A stretch of 64,000 bases of DNA, from the NCBI GenBank assembly GCA_035345875.1, contig DAORDH010000017.1, positions 45,918-109,917 of the forward strand, written 5' to 3'. Shown in pieces: positions 16,916 through 25,948 of the stretch. The DNA is from UBA2033 sp035345875 (GTDB lineage Bacteria; Spirochaetota; Leptospiria; Leptospirales; Leptospiraceae). A program made the translations under genes and the position numbers. The notes below the pieces were generated by a model. It had not been told where the DNA came from. It ran no database searches and saw only the letters and a program-made list of their open reading frames with translations. Position 1 is the first letter of the stretch; every line of letters begins with the position of its first letter.

Positions 16916-17941
16916 ATGAATCTTTAAGCGCGGTCTTAGCCTAGATTTGTGCTCTAATAGCTCTCCTGATTTTGCCTTTTCTTTTCGTAAGCGAATCTGC
17001 TCTTCCTCTGGAAGTCGACTAACGTCTCTACACTCTATAGAACAACAACCTTCATATTCTTTAGAACATTCTTCACATTGTATAAACAGTAAATGACACG
17101 CATCATTTTTACAATTCACATGACGGTCTGATTTTTTTCCGCATTGATGGCAATGACTAATCACTTCTTCGCTAATTCTCTCGCCTAATCTTTCATCAAA
17201 TACAAAATTTTTACCTTTGAACTTAGACTCAAGACCCAATTCTTTTACTTCTCTAGCATAGGATATAATTCCACCAAGGAGTTGATTTACATCTAAAAAC
17301 CCTTTGTGCTTCAGATAAGCACTCGCTTTCTCACAACGAATTCCGCCTGTGCAATAGAGTAATATTTTCTTGTCTTTTTTATCTTGAAGCAAATCAACAA
17401 TCATAGGAAGTTCTTCTCTGAATGTATCCGCATCAGGGCAAATCGCTTTTTCAAAATGCCCGATCTCACTTTCATAATGATTTCTCACATCGACTACAAC
17501 TGTATTTGGATCTTCTAATGCTTTATTAAACTCTTGTGCCGTTAAATGCTTCCCTACATTAGAAGGATCGAAGCTAGAATCATCCAAACCATCGGCGACA
17601 ATCTTCTCTTTTACTTTTATAGTGAGTTTAAAAAAAGATTTTCCATCATCTTCGATTGCTATTTTTAAAGGCATATTCTTGGAATATTCTAGAGAATTAA
17701 GCTGAGCTTTGAATTTTTCAAAGTTAAATTCGGGAACAGAAAGCTGTGCATTCACTCCTTCCTTTGCCAGATAGATTCGTCCAAAAACATTTAGATTTCC
17801 CCATTCGGAAAGAAGTTGTAATCTCAATTCATTTGGATTTTCAATTTTTGTATAGCGATAAAAAGAGAGAGTGACTCTCTTAAAGTTCTCTTCCTGTAGT
17901 CGTTTTCTTAATTCGTCTTTGCTTATGATTTCTTCTTTCAT
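16910..17941 (-). CDS. trhO: tRNA uridine(34) hydroxylase, rhodanese family
   Basis: 343 residues from ATG 17941, chosen because it matches the E. coli YceA N-terminus and has GGGA upstream; an extension to 18019 would overlap the upstream gene. TrhO makes 5-hydroxyuridine at tRNA position 34. Seen: NVFGRIYLAKEGVNAQ and DDGKSFFKL, then the rhodanese domain with catalytic Cys in LYCTGGIRCEKA. A Cys-rich C-terminal part follows (HCHQCG, NCKNDACHLLFIQCEECS). It follows the two-helix membrane protein gene by 10 bases. Confidence 0.94.
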   Translation of the reverse strand: MKEEIISKDELRKRLQEENFKRVTLSFYRYTKIENPNELRLQLLSEWGNLNVFGRIYLAKEGVNAQLSVPEFNFEKFKAQLNSLEYSKNMPLKIAIEDDGKSFFKLTIKVKEKIVADGLDDSSFDPSNVGKHLTAQEFNKALEDPNTVVVDVRNHYESEIGHFEKAICPDADTFREELPMIVDLLQDKKDKKILLYCTGGIRCEKASAYLKHKGFLDVNQLLGGIISYAREVKELGLESKFKGKNFVFDERLGERISEEVISHCHQCGKKSDRHVNCKNDACHLLFIQCEECSKEYEGCCSIECRDVSRLPEEEQIRLRKEKAKSGELLEHKSRLRPRLKIHK

Positions 17942-17951
17942 ATAATCCCAA

Positions 17952-18593
17952 TCACTCTGGTTTAATTTTTCTTTCCTTAAAGAATCCAAAATAAATGAGT
18001 CCCAAGCTAGGAAGAGCAATACAGATTAAAATAAATAAATAGCCCAGGTTTTTTTTCCTAAGATAACTATCATAGTCCTCAATACTTCCCGTACAAAGAC
18101 TATGCCCTGTATCTAATCTAAGAGGATTAATAGAAGTCACCCTACCAACAGCCGATACATTCACACCGGAAATGATTCCAAGCACCCTACTTTTCTTAGG
18201 AATTGAATCCGAAATCTGAACCTCATTTCCACAAGGCAAATAATCATTAGCCACATTGATTTCAAATGTAGGAACTCCAGATGATTCTACAAATAATGTC
18301 TGAAAATAAAACTCTTCTCTGAACCAATCAGATCGTTTTCCATTTTGACCTTTTACAAATTTTTCTTTTACTGCCAAAACATATTTATCTTTCACAAAAG
18401 AATTCTTCTGCGACAGGATTCCAGAAAACTTAACAAAATCACCTTCTTTTATATTTGGGTAAGATTTCGAATCTAATAGTTTTGCTGACTCAAATAAATC
18501 TTTACGATCATCTTTTAAGAAATAATTCAAAACAAATAGGGAAAATAAAAGAGGGACCAAGCCACCGATGATAAGTAAATAATCTTTTTTCAT
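17952..18593 (-). CDS. Two-helix membrane protein, GIDE-like topology
   Basis: 213 residues from ATG 18593. A membrane helix near the N-terminus (YLLIIGGLVPLLFSLFVL) and another near the C-terminus (LFILICIALPSLGLIYFGF) flank an extracytoplasmic beta-rich region with GDFVKFSGIL. This resembles the arrangement of GIDE-domain membrane proteins, but the match is by topology only. Two cysteines, in LPCGN and HSLCTG, could pair. Probably cotranscribed with trhO. Function unknown. Confidence 0.65.
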   Translation of the reverse strand: MKKDYLLIIGGLVPLLFSLFVLNYFLKDDRKDLFESAKLLDSKSYPNIKEGDFVKFSGILSQKNSFVKDKYVLAVKEKFVKGQNGKRSDWFREEFYFQTLFVESSGVPTFEINVANDYLPCGNEVQISDSIPKKSRVLGIISGVNVSAVGRVTSINPLRLDTGHSLCTGSIEDYDSYLRKKNLGYLFILICIALPSLGLIYFGFFKERKIKPE

Positions 18594-18712
18594 TTTATAC
18601 AACTCAAATTCTTGTTAGAAACTAACTACAATAATTTGATCTAAAAGAAATTAGGAAAGACAAATATTAGATAGATTGATTTAAAGAAATAAACGTTTAG
18701 AACGAGGTTTTT

Positions 18713-19594
18713 ATGAAATACTTTCACTCCCTACTGATTCCAATTCTTTTCGTAAGCTATACCGCTTGCGCTTCTCATAATCCAAGAACTAAAAAAGTGG
18801 AAGAAGTGATTCCACAAAAGTTTTTAGTGATTGGACATAGAGGAACTGGTGATAACTCAATTGCACCAGAAAATACACTCTCCTCATTTAGATTTGCAGC
18901 AAAAAATAAATCTGCCTTTGAATTAGATACAATGTTTGCAAAGTCTGGAGAATTAGTAGTCATTCATGATTCTGATGTAGATAGAACCACAAATGGAAAG
19001 GGAATGGTAGACTCTCTTACATTGACAGAACTAAAACAACTAGATGCATCCAAACTCTCAAATCCAAAGTTCAAAGGAGAAAAAATTCCGACCTTGGAAG
19101 AAGTTTTAAATGAGTTTGGTGGAAAAACCTTGGTAGACATTGAAATCAAAGCACAAGCACCAAAAGAGGAAGCTCAAAGAATCGGGGCTGCGGTGGCAAA
19201 ATTAGTTGGAAGTAAGAAATTAGAGAAACAAGTGTTTGTAACAAGCTTTAACCCCTATGTTCTAGAAACCATCAAACATACCAATCCAGAAATTCTAAGA
19301 GGACAACTCTATTCTAACTTTGATGATGTCAAAGAATTGAGCTGGATTGTGAAAGTTGTATTAAGAAATCTACTTTTAAATGGGAAGGCAGAACCAGATA
19401 TACTTGCTCCAAGAGAAGATATGGTAAATTCCGATTATATAGAGAAGTACCATGGCTTAGGATACAAAATTTTTCCTTGGACTGTCAATGATCCAGTAAA
19501 AATGGAAAAATTAATCAAACTCGGAGTCGACGGTCTAATCACAGATAGACCAGACCTAGCGAATGAAATTTATGAGAAGCTAAAAAATCAATAA
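18713..19594 (+). CDS. Glycerophosphodiester phosphodiesterase lipoprotein
   Basis: 293 residues. Lipoprotein signal with Cys19 in SYTAC. GDPD TIM barrel: GHRGTGDNS with H42 and R43, APENT with E53, FELDTMF with E70 and D72, and VVIHDSDVDRTT with H85 make the usual metal and general acid/base set. The end of the barrel reads IFPWTVND and GVDGLITDRPD. It should release glycerol 3-phosphate from deacylated phospholipids in the periplasm, as GlpQ does, and Leptospiraceae depend on lipid carbon. Preceded by a GAGG site about 7 bases before the ATG. Confidence 0.92.
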   Translation: MKYFHSLLIPILFVSYTACASHNPRTKKVEEVIPQKFLVIGHRGTGDNSIAPENTLSSFRFAAKNKSAFELDTMFAKSGELVVIHDSDVDRTTNGKGMVDSLTLTELKQLDASKLSNPKFKGEKIPTLEEVLNEFGGKTLVDIEIKAQAPKEEAQRIGAAVAKLVGSKKLEKQVFVTSFNPYVLETIKHTNPEILRGQLYSNFDDVKELSWIVKVVLRNLLLNGKAEPDILAPREDMVNSDYIEKYHGLGYKIFPWTVNDPVKMEKLIKLGVDGLITDRPDLANEIYEKLKNQ

Positions 19595-19659
19595 AGTGTT
19601 TGGCAGTAAAACAAGCTCTGAATACTTTACTTTTAAATCACAAATAAGAGCAGTTACAA

Positions 19660-20280
19660 ATGTTCCATTTAGGTAAATCAAACTCAATCATAGCATCTAT
19701 TCCACCGGAGACAGTTCCGATCATAATCATCATTGTCTCCATAATCGCTTTCACGATTATTATTGAAAGAACTGTATATTTTTGGCGGCTAAGACCAATT
19801 AACCCAGAAGATTTTAGAAAAGTAAAAGATCTTCTCATTGAAAAAAAATGGGATGAAGCCAAAGACTATTTAGTTAGCTGTAGCACTGGTCCAACAACGG
19901 CAATCCTTGTCACAGGTATCGAATACAAAAGAAGAGAGTCTAAATATTTTGAAGACGAAATGAAATCAGAAGGGTATAGACAGATTTTTAAAATGGAAAA
20001 ATACCTAACTGGACTTGGAACCATAGCTACAATTGGTCCACTCCTTGGAGTTCTTGGAACAGTTGTTGGTATGATTCGATCTTTTGCAGAAGGTGCCGGA
20101 ACAAAAGGGGCAGAGGTTGGAATCAGTGAAGCATTGATTACCACTGCAATGGGTCTTTCTGTTTCTATTCCTGCTTATATTTTCTATAATTATTTAGTTC
20201 GTAAAAAAGAAGAAAAAATTGCAGAAATGGAAAATCTATCAGATCAATTTTTACAAGTATTCCATAAAGAGAAAGTATGA
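19660..20280 (+). CDS. ExbB/TolQ/MotA-family proton channel subunit
   Basis: 206 residues. The first membrane helix is near 19-36 (VPIIIIIVSIIAFTIIIE). The conserved pair is near 115-140 (TGLGTIATIGPLLGVLGTVVGMI) and 155-180, with the family's G-T-x-x-G-x-x-x-x-F pattern. It uses the proton motive force with the ExbD-like protein. Stop and start of exbB and exbD overlap by 4 bases. The next genes are bamA and uvrD/pcrA. No TonB or Tol gene accompanies it, so the energised partner is not evident. Confidence 0.93.
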   Translation: MFHLGKSNSIIASIPPETVPIIIIIVSIIAFTIIIERTVYFWRLRPINPEDFRKVKDLLIEKKWDEAKDYLVSCSTGPTTAILVTGIEYKRRESKYFEDEMKSEGYRQIFKMEKYLTGLGTIATIGPLLGVLGTVVGMIRSFAEGAGTKGAEVGISEALITTAMGLSVSIPAYIFYNYLVRKKEEKIAEMENLSDQFLQVFHKEKV

Positions 20281-20738
20281 AATTTAGAAGAACCATGAAA
20301 ACATTCGATCGAATTGATATTACATCCCTGATAGATGTAGTATCCTTCATCGTGATTTATTTTTTAATTAACGCGACTTTAGAAAAAGGAACGTCTATAA
20401 AAGTAGAACTACCAAGATCTTCAAGCAGTGTAACAAAAGAGAAAGCACAGGATGAGCTTATTATCACAGTTGATAAAGCGGGAAAGATTACACTTGATAA
20501 AGATCCAACTCCTGTTCCTCTCGAACAATTAAAAGATAAAATCATTTCTTTTCTTGGTCCCAAAAAAGATAGAGATCCTAAAAAAAATAGAGTTATCATC
20601 CGTGGCGATAGTGGAGCAAACTATCAAACTGTCGTAAAAGTAATTGATGAGATTAATGCTGCGGGGGTAACAAGATTTAACCTCGCGATGGTTAAGGGAA
20701 AAAATTCAGGAAATTCCGAACCAGCTGAAGATCAGTAG
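20277..20738 (+). CDS. ExbD/TolR-family protein
   Basis: 153 residues. One N-terminal membrane helix containing the essential proton-carrying Asp (D20 in ITSLIDVVSFIVIY). The periplasmic domain ends with the family's RGDSGANYQTVVKVIDEINAAGV. It pairs with the ExbB-like protein encoded just upstream. It ends 8 bases before bamA, suggesting one transcription unit. Confidence 0.93.
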   Translation: MKFRRTMKTFDRIDITSLIDVVSFIVIYFLINATLEKGTSIKVELPRSSSSVTKEKAQDELIITVDKAGKITLDKDPTPVPLEQLKDKIISFLGPKKDRDPKKNRVIIRGDSGANYQTVVKVIDEINAAGVTRFNLAMVKGKNSGNSEPAEDQ

Positions 20739-20746
20739 TAAAATAC

Positions 20747-23674
20747 TTGCCTTTGAATATTCGAATCCTCTCTAAATTTCTAACTATTTTTATTTTGCTT
20801 CTAATTATTTTTTGGGGGCAGATATACAATAACCTATACTCTGAACGTTCGATACATCTAGGAAAAGTAATTTCCGAGATCAAATTTATTGGAAACCAAA
20901 ATACAAGCAAAGATGATATTCTTAACTTTATCGAAATGCGAAAAGGCATGGTTCTCACCGAAAAATTATTAGATCATGATTTAAAAGCGTTATTTGCAAC
21001 GGGTTACTTCTATAATATAGATATTAAAGCTGATACAGCAGCAAACGGGGGAGTAATCGTAATTTTTGAAATTAAAGAAAGACCCCGAGTCGAGGAAATT
21101 GAATTCGTTGGAGCAGATGAGGTATTCCCATCTGACTTAAGGGATAAAATGCCTATCAAAGAAAATGAGGTGATTACTCCCGAGAAAGTAAACACAACAA
21201 GAGAAGTAATTTTAAAGAAGTATAGAGACGAAGGTTTCTTTCATGCCTATGTCAAATTTGAAATGGGTAAGATTAATCCTAAAACAAATTTAGTTAAGGT
21301 AAAGTTTATCATTGATGAAGGAGACGAAATTCCTGTCTCTAAGATAAATATTATTGGAGCGAAGGCAATTGATCCGGGAGAAATCGTAGGCTTTCTAGAT
21401 TTAAAAGAAGCGGGTCTAATCGAGAGTGGGCATTTTAAAGAAGCTTCTTTTGAATCTGACAAACAAAAGATAGTAGCCTATTTAAAATCAAAAGGTTACT
21501 TAGATGCAGACATTGTCCCAGAGGGAACCAATTGGGAGATCAGATGGGAAAATGCAAAATTAAAAGATAAGCGGGTAATCATTGTTAATTATAAAATTAA
21601 AGAAGGCGATATTTATTATTTCAATGGTTATGAGGCAAAACATGATTACACCCTAGATGAAAGAGGGAATCCGATCTTTTTAAATAAAGAAAACAATCCA
21701 GAAGGAACGAAAAAAGAAGACTTAAAGCCAATCTATTCGATCAAAGAATTAGAAAAGCTATTTGAATTCTCCAATGATGACATAGGTGATGTTTTTGATG
21801 AAGGAAAATTTCAGAGAGACAAGCAAACTATAAATGAACTCTATAGCAGCAAAGGTTATTTATATGTTCAAGTTATGCCTAAAAGAAAAAACATAGAACT
21901 AACGCATGAAAATTTATTAAACTATGAAAACTGCGTCGGATTTCCAGATAAAAATTCCTGCGAAGAAGAAAAGAAACGTTTAAACATCCCAAAGCTCAGA
22001 AAGATATTAACAAAGAATCCAACCTATGCAGGACGTAAATTTGAACACGTAGATTTTACAATTAGGGAAAACTTCCTAGCTTACATTGAAAACATCGTAA
22101 TCAAAGGAAATAAAAAAACTTTAGACAAAGTAATTCGTCGTGAACTTTTAATTAAGCCTGGAGATCTTTTCAATTCAGCGCTTGTAAATAGATCTAGAGA
22201 AAGAATTTTTAACTTAGGCTATTTCAAAGAAGTAAACTTTAACACCCGCCCTGGTTCGAGTGAAACAAAAATGAATCTAATCATTGATGTGGTAGAACAA
22301 CCTACTGGAACTATCTCTATGGGAGGTGGTTATGGAACAATTTCTGGATTCTCAATTTTTACTGAATTAGGAGAAAACAACTTAAATGGAACGGGGCAGA
22401 AAGTATCTGGTCGTATTGAGTTTGGACCTCTAAGAAAATTTTTCCAACTGTCTTGGACAGAACCTTGGATTTATGATAAACCATGGTCTCTTACTTTAAG
22501 TATGTTTTATTCTTCTCGAATTATCAACGTGGGAGCGGCCTCTATTACAGATACCCAAACGCAATCGATTAAAGAGAGAGCGTCATACGAAACATCTGGA
22601 GTTGGTTTTTCAGTAGGGGTTGGGCATAGACTTTCCTTCAATGGATTGCTATCGAACTGGACACATTTTCATAGATACTCACCTAGCTTTTTTAGATCAA
22701 GCAATGCAACATCACTTGTTGCGGATACAATTCGAGCACAGCAGGATAGAGGTTGGCAGTTTAGATCTCAGATTACAAATGGAATTGGGTATGATTCTAG
22801 AGATAATGTATTCAATCCAACCAGTGGAATCAATACTTATTTCTCCATTTCCAACACTGGACAATTTCTTGGAGGACAAAGTCATTTTGATCAGTTCAAT
22901 CCAGTTATTGAATTTTATCATAACTGGTTTGATTATACGTTAGGTGGACTCATCCGATCCAATGCACTCAGAAGATGGAAAGTTGTGCAAGAATTTAGAA
23001 CCTCGAGTGTATTTACTTATGAACGGGTTCCAAAATACAATCGACCAGATCCAATATTAAGAGAATCAGAACGCCAAAGAAATCCTTATATTTTGCAGCA
23101 GGATTTACAATTTATGGGTGGATATGAATCCTTGCGTGGTTGGTTTTTCCAAGACAATCACTATCCAAGAGAATGGCAAAATGGAGCTAACCATCGTGTC
23201 CTAGCCAGCTCTGAATTGAGATTTCCAATTGAACCTACATTACTTTGGTTAGTTATGTTTTTTGACTCAGGAGCCATGTTTGAAGACGTTAACCGTTGGA
23301 CTGGACAAAGAAAAATAGATAGAGAAGCATATGACCAGTTAGTTCAAAATCAAAGATGGAATACAAATATAGACCAAGCACTCAATATTTATTTTAGAGA
23401 AAACTATGATCCTTATAGTTTAAAGCCCCTACCAATTAGTCCATTGGATTTAAACAATCCATCCAGACTTGTTTTATCCGGAAATAATATTGCATTGGAT
23501 AAATTTGTATATTCATGGGGATTTGGTCTTAGAATTCAAATTCCAGTTCTACCACTCCGACTGTATATGGCACAAAGATTGCGTTATACGGGAGTTCCTG
23601 AGCATCCTTTTACAACCTATAATGATAGTAAGAATTTTCAATTTGTGTTTGGGATTGGAGATATTCGTTTCTAA
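20747..23674 (+). CDS. bamA: Outer membrane protein assembly factor BamA (Omp85)
   Basis: 975 residues from TTG, larger than the roughly 800-residue E. coli protein. After an N-terminal signal/anchor, POTRA domains follow (VISEIKFIGNQNTSKDDILN, EIEFVGADEV, SKINIIGAKAI and, last, IENIVIKGNKKTLDKVIRREL). One POTRA-region linker is longer than usual and contains a Cys pair. The C-terminal half is the beta barrel, with the conserved loop-6 motif as YESLRGW and a barrel end in FVFGIGDIRF. It inserts outer-membrane proteins. Start choice is limited: no strong Shine-Dalgarno precedes it. Confidence 0.95.
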   Translation: MPLNIRILSKFLTIFILLLIIFWGQIYNNLYSERSIHLGKVISEIKFIGNQNTSKDDILNFIEMRKGMVLTEKLLDHDLKALFATGYFYNIDIKADTAANGGVIVIFEIKERPRVEEIEFVGADEVFPSDLRDKMPIKENEVITPEKVNTTREVILKKYRDEGFFHAYVKFEMGKINPKTNLVKVKFIIDEGDEIPVSKINIIGAKAIDPGEIVGFLDLKEAGLIESGHFKEASFESDKQKIVAYLKSKGYLDADIVPEGTNWEIRWENAKLKDKRVIIVNYKIKEGDIYYFNGYEAKHDYTLDERGNPIFLNKENNPEGTKKEDLKPIYSIKELEKLFEFSNDDIGDVFDEGKFQRDKQTINELYSSKGYLYVQVMPKRKNIELTHENLLNYENCVGFPDKNSCEEEKKRLNIPKLRKILTKNPTYAGRKFEHVDFTIRENFLAYIENIVIKGNKKTLDKVIRRELLIKPGDLFNSALVNRSRERIFNLGYFKEVNFNTRPGSSETKMNLIIDVVEQPTGTISMGGGYGTISGFSIFTELGENNLNGTGQKVSGRIEFGPLRKFFQLSWTEPWIYDKPWSLTLSMFYSSRIINVGAASITDTQTQSIKERASYETSGVGFSVGVGHRLSFNGLLSNWTHFHRYSPSFFRSSNATSLVADTIRAQQDRGWQFRSQITNGIGYDSRDNVFNPTSGINTYFSISNTGQFLGGQSHFDQFNPVIEFYHNWFDYTLGGLIRSNALRRWKVVQEFRTSSVFTYERVPKYNRPDPILRESERQRNPYILQQDLQFMGGYESLRGWFFQDNHYPREWQNGANHRVLASSELRFPIEPTLLWLVMFFDSGAMFEDVNRWTGQRKIDREAYDQLVQNQRWNTNIDQALNIYFRENYDPYSLKPLPISPLDLNNPSRLVLSGNNIALDKFVYSWGFGLRIQIPVLPLRLYMAQRLRYTGVPEHPFTTYNDSKNFQFVFGIGDIRF

Positions 23675-23676
23675 TT

Positions 23677-25869
23677 ATGGAGTATCCATTACTTGAAAAG
23701 TTAAACGAAGAACAAAAAAAAGCAGTTCTACAGACCGAGGGACCTGTGTTAATTTTAGCAGGGGCTGGATCTGGAAAAACAAGAGTAATCACACATCGAA
23801 TTGCACATCTAATTTTAGATAAAGGAGTTTCTCCTTATAGCATATGCGCATTAACATTTACGAATAAAGCAGCTGCAGAAATGAAAGAGAGGGTAATACA
23901 ACTTATCCCCAACTCCTATCATGGTATATCTGTTAAAACATTTCACTCCTTATGCTTAACGCTCCTGAGATCCAATGCAGATCTTGCTGATTTAAAACCT
24001 GGATTTACAGTCTATGATACATCTCTTCAAGAATCTCTTTTAAAAGATATTATCAAATCGATGAATCTGGATACTAAGGTTTTTATTCCCTCGCAGATTG
24101 CAAATCGTATCAGTCATGCAAAGGACTCGATGATTCTTCCAGATGAGTTTGGTATTGATCATAGAAAAGATTTTTATATGGATCATGTAAAAGAAATATA
24201 TAAGAAATATGAAGATCGAAAAAAAATAAACAATGCAGTGGATTTTGGAGATCTTATACTAAAAACAGTTCTTTTATTTAAAAACGAACCGAGCGTTATT
24301 CGCAAATATAATCTCATCTGGAAATATATAATGATAGATGAGTATCAAGATACAAATAAAATCCAGTATGAATTGACTAAACTCTTAGCTGGAGATCATA
24401 AAAACATATGCGTTGTGGGTGATGATGATCAATCGATTTATTCTTGGAGAGGTGCTGACATTAGAAATATTCTATTTTTTGAAAAGGACTTCCCTGACAC
24501 ATTTACTGTTAAGTTAGAAGAAAATTATAGATCTTTCTCAAACATCATACAAGCTGCTAGTAGCGTAATTCAAAATAATTCAGAAAGAAAAGATAAAAAA
24601 ATTTTTTCAAATAAGCCTCCTGGGGATAAAATAAGACTAACACAATTTTATAGTGAACATGAGGAAGCTAATGCAATTGTAAAACAAATTCAGAAAATGT
24701 ATAAAGAAGAAAAGTCCTATACAAAATTTGTTATCTTCTATAGAACAAATGCTCAATCTAGATATTTTGAGGAATCTCTTAGATCAGCTTCTATTCCCTA
24801 TAAAATTTTTGGCGGATTTCGATTCTTTGATCGTATGGAAATTAAAGACGTTATTGCCTATCTATCAGTCATTGTAAATCCTGGCGATGATGTATCACTT
24901 CTTAGAATCATTAACTCACCTCCAAGGGGAATTGGAGATACTTCCTTAGAAAGAATAAAAGACTATGGATTAAGTAAAGGCAAATCATTGTTAGACTCTC
25001 TGAATGATGATATCCCTGATATAAGAAAAGCAACTTATAAAAAAATGAAAGAACTTTACAATAGATTTCATGATTTGATTGATTTATATAAAAATGGGGA
25101 GAGCCCTTCTAAAATTTTAATACATATGCTTGAATCTATGGGTATTCACGAACACTACCAAAATGAGGATTCTTTGGAATCAAGTGATCGCCTAGAAAAC
25201 ATTGAGCAATTTGTAAACGCAATCAAGGAATATGAAGAAAACGTAGAGAATCCAAGTCTTTCCGAATACTTAAACGATATAGTTTTACTTACAAGTGAAG
25301 AAGAAAAAAAAGATCTATCTGATTATGTAACACTTATGACAGTCCATAACTCAAAAGGACTTGAATTTGATTATGTTTTTTTAACAGGGATGGAGGAAGG
25401 AACCTTCCCGCACCGAATGTCAATGGAGTCAGAAAGTGAAATAGAAGAAGAAAGAAGACTTTGTTATGTTGCAATTACTCGAGCTAAAGTAAAATTATTT
25501 ATCAGTCATGCCAGTTTTACTCGTAAATTTGGAATGGTTGAAGATAGAATCCCATCTAGGTTCTTAAAAGAGATACCTGTTGAGTTGTTTGAAAATAGTA
25601 AAACTACAGAGGAATTCAAATACAGTCCTGATTATTCACCAAGAGCGGGCGATAGAAAATCAAATCAAGATTTAGATACTAAACAGAGAAGTATATCTAC
25701 TAACGGTAATTCTTTTAGAGTTGGGGATAGAGTTAAACACAAAGATTATGGAGTTGGAAAGATTATGGATATCTCCGGATCAGGTGATAACTTGAAAGTT
25801 AAAATTGCCTTTGGATACGTGCATAAAAACTTTTTACTTGCCTACACAAAACTTGAAAAAATAACCTAG
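23677..25869 (+). CDS. pcrA: UvrD/PcrA-type superfamily 1 DNA helicase
   Basis: 730 residues. Motif I is GAGSGKT (29-35), motif II IMIDEYQDTN and motif III DDQSIYSWRGAD. Motif V is TVHNSKGLEFDYVF and motif VI RRLCYVAITRAK. The last 50 residues (GDRVKHKDYGVGKIMDISG) are the PcrA/UvrD Tudor-like tail that contacts RNA polymerase. It is a 3'-5' helicase for repair and replication-conflict resolution. It starts 2 bases after bamA ends, an unusual partner suggesting shared transcription. Confidence 0.94.
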   Translation: MEYPLLEKLNEEQKKAVLQTEGPVLILAGAGSGKTRVITHRIAHLILDKGVSPYSICALTFTNKAAAEMKERVIQLIPNSYHGISVKTFHSLCLTLLRSNADLADLKPGFTVYDTSLQESLLKDIIKSMNLDTKVFIPSQIANRISHAKDSMILPDEFGIDHRKDFYMDHVKEIYKKYEDRKKINNAVDFGDLILKTVLLFKNEPSVIRKYNLIWKYIMIDEYQDTNKIQYELTKLLAGDHKNICVVGDDDQSIYSWRGADIRNILFFEKDFPDTFTVKLEENYRSFSNIIQAASSVIQNNSERKDKKIFSNKPPGDKIRLTQFYSEHEEANAIVKQIQKMYKEEKSYTKFVIFYRTNAQSRYFEESLRSASIPYKIFGGFRFFDRMEIKDVIAYLSVIVNPGDDVSLLRIINSPPRGIGDTSLERIKDYGLSKGKSLLDSLNDDIPDIRKATYKKMKELYNRFHDLIDLYKNGESPSKILIHMLESMGIHEHYQNEDSLESSDRLENIEQFVNAIKEYEENVENPSLSEYLNDIVLLTSEEEKKDLSDYVTLMTVHNSKGLEFDYVFLTGMEEGTFPHRMSMESESEIEEERRLCYVAITRAKVKLFISHASFTRKFGMVEDRIPSRFLKEIPVELFENSKTTEEFKYSPDYSPRAGDRKSNQDLDTKQRSISTNGNSFRVGDRVKHKDYGVGKIMDISGSGDNLKVKIAFGYVHKNFLLAYTKLEKIT

Positions 25870-25948
25870 ATTTTATTTAAACATTTGTATTTTTAAAATC
25901 TTTCTCTAAAACGACAAGAAATAGCATATTTCTATAAGCAGGTAACCT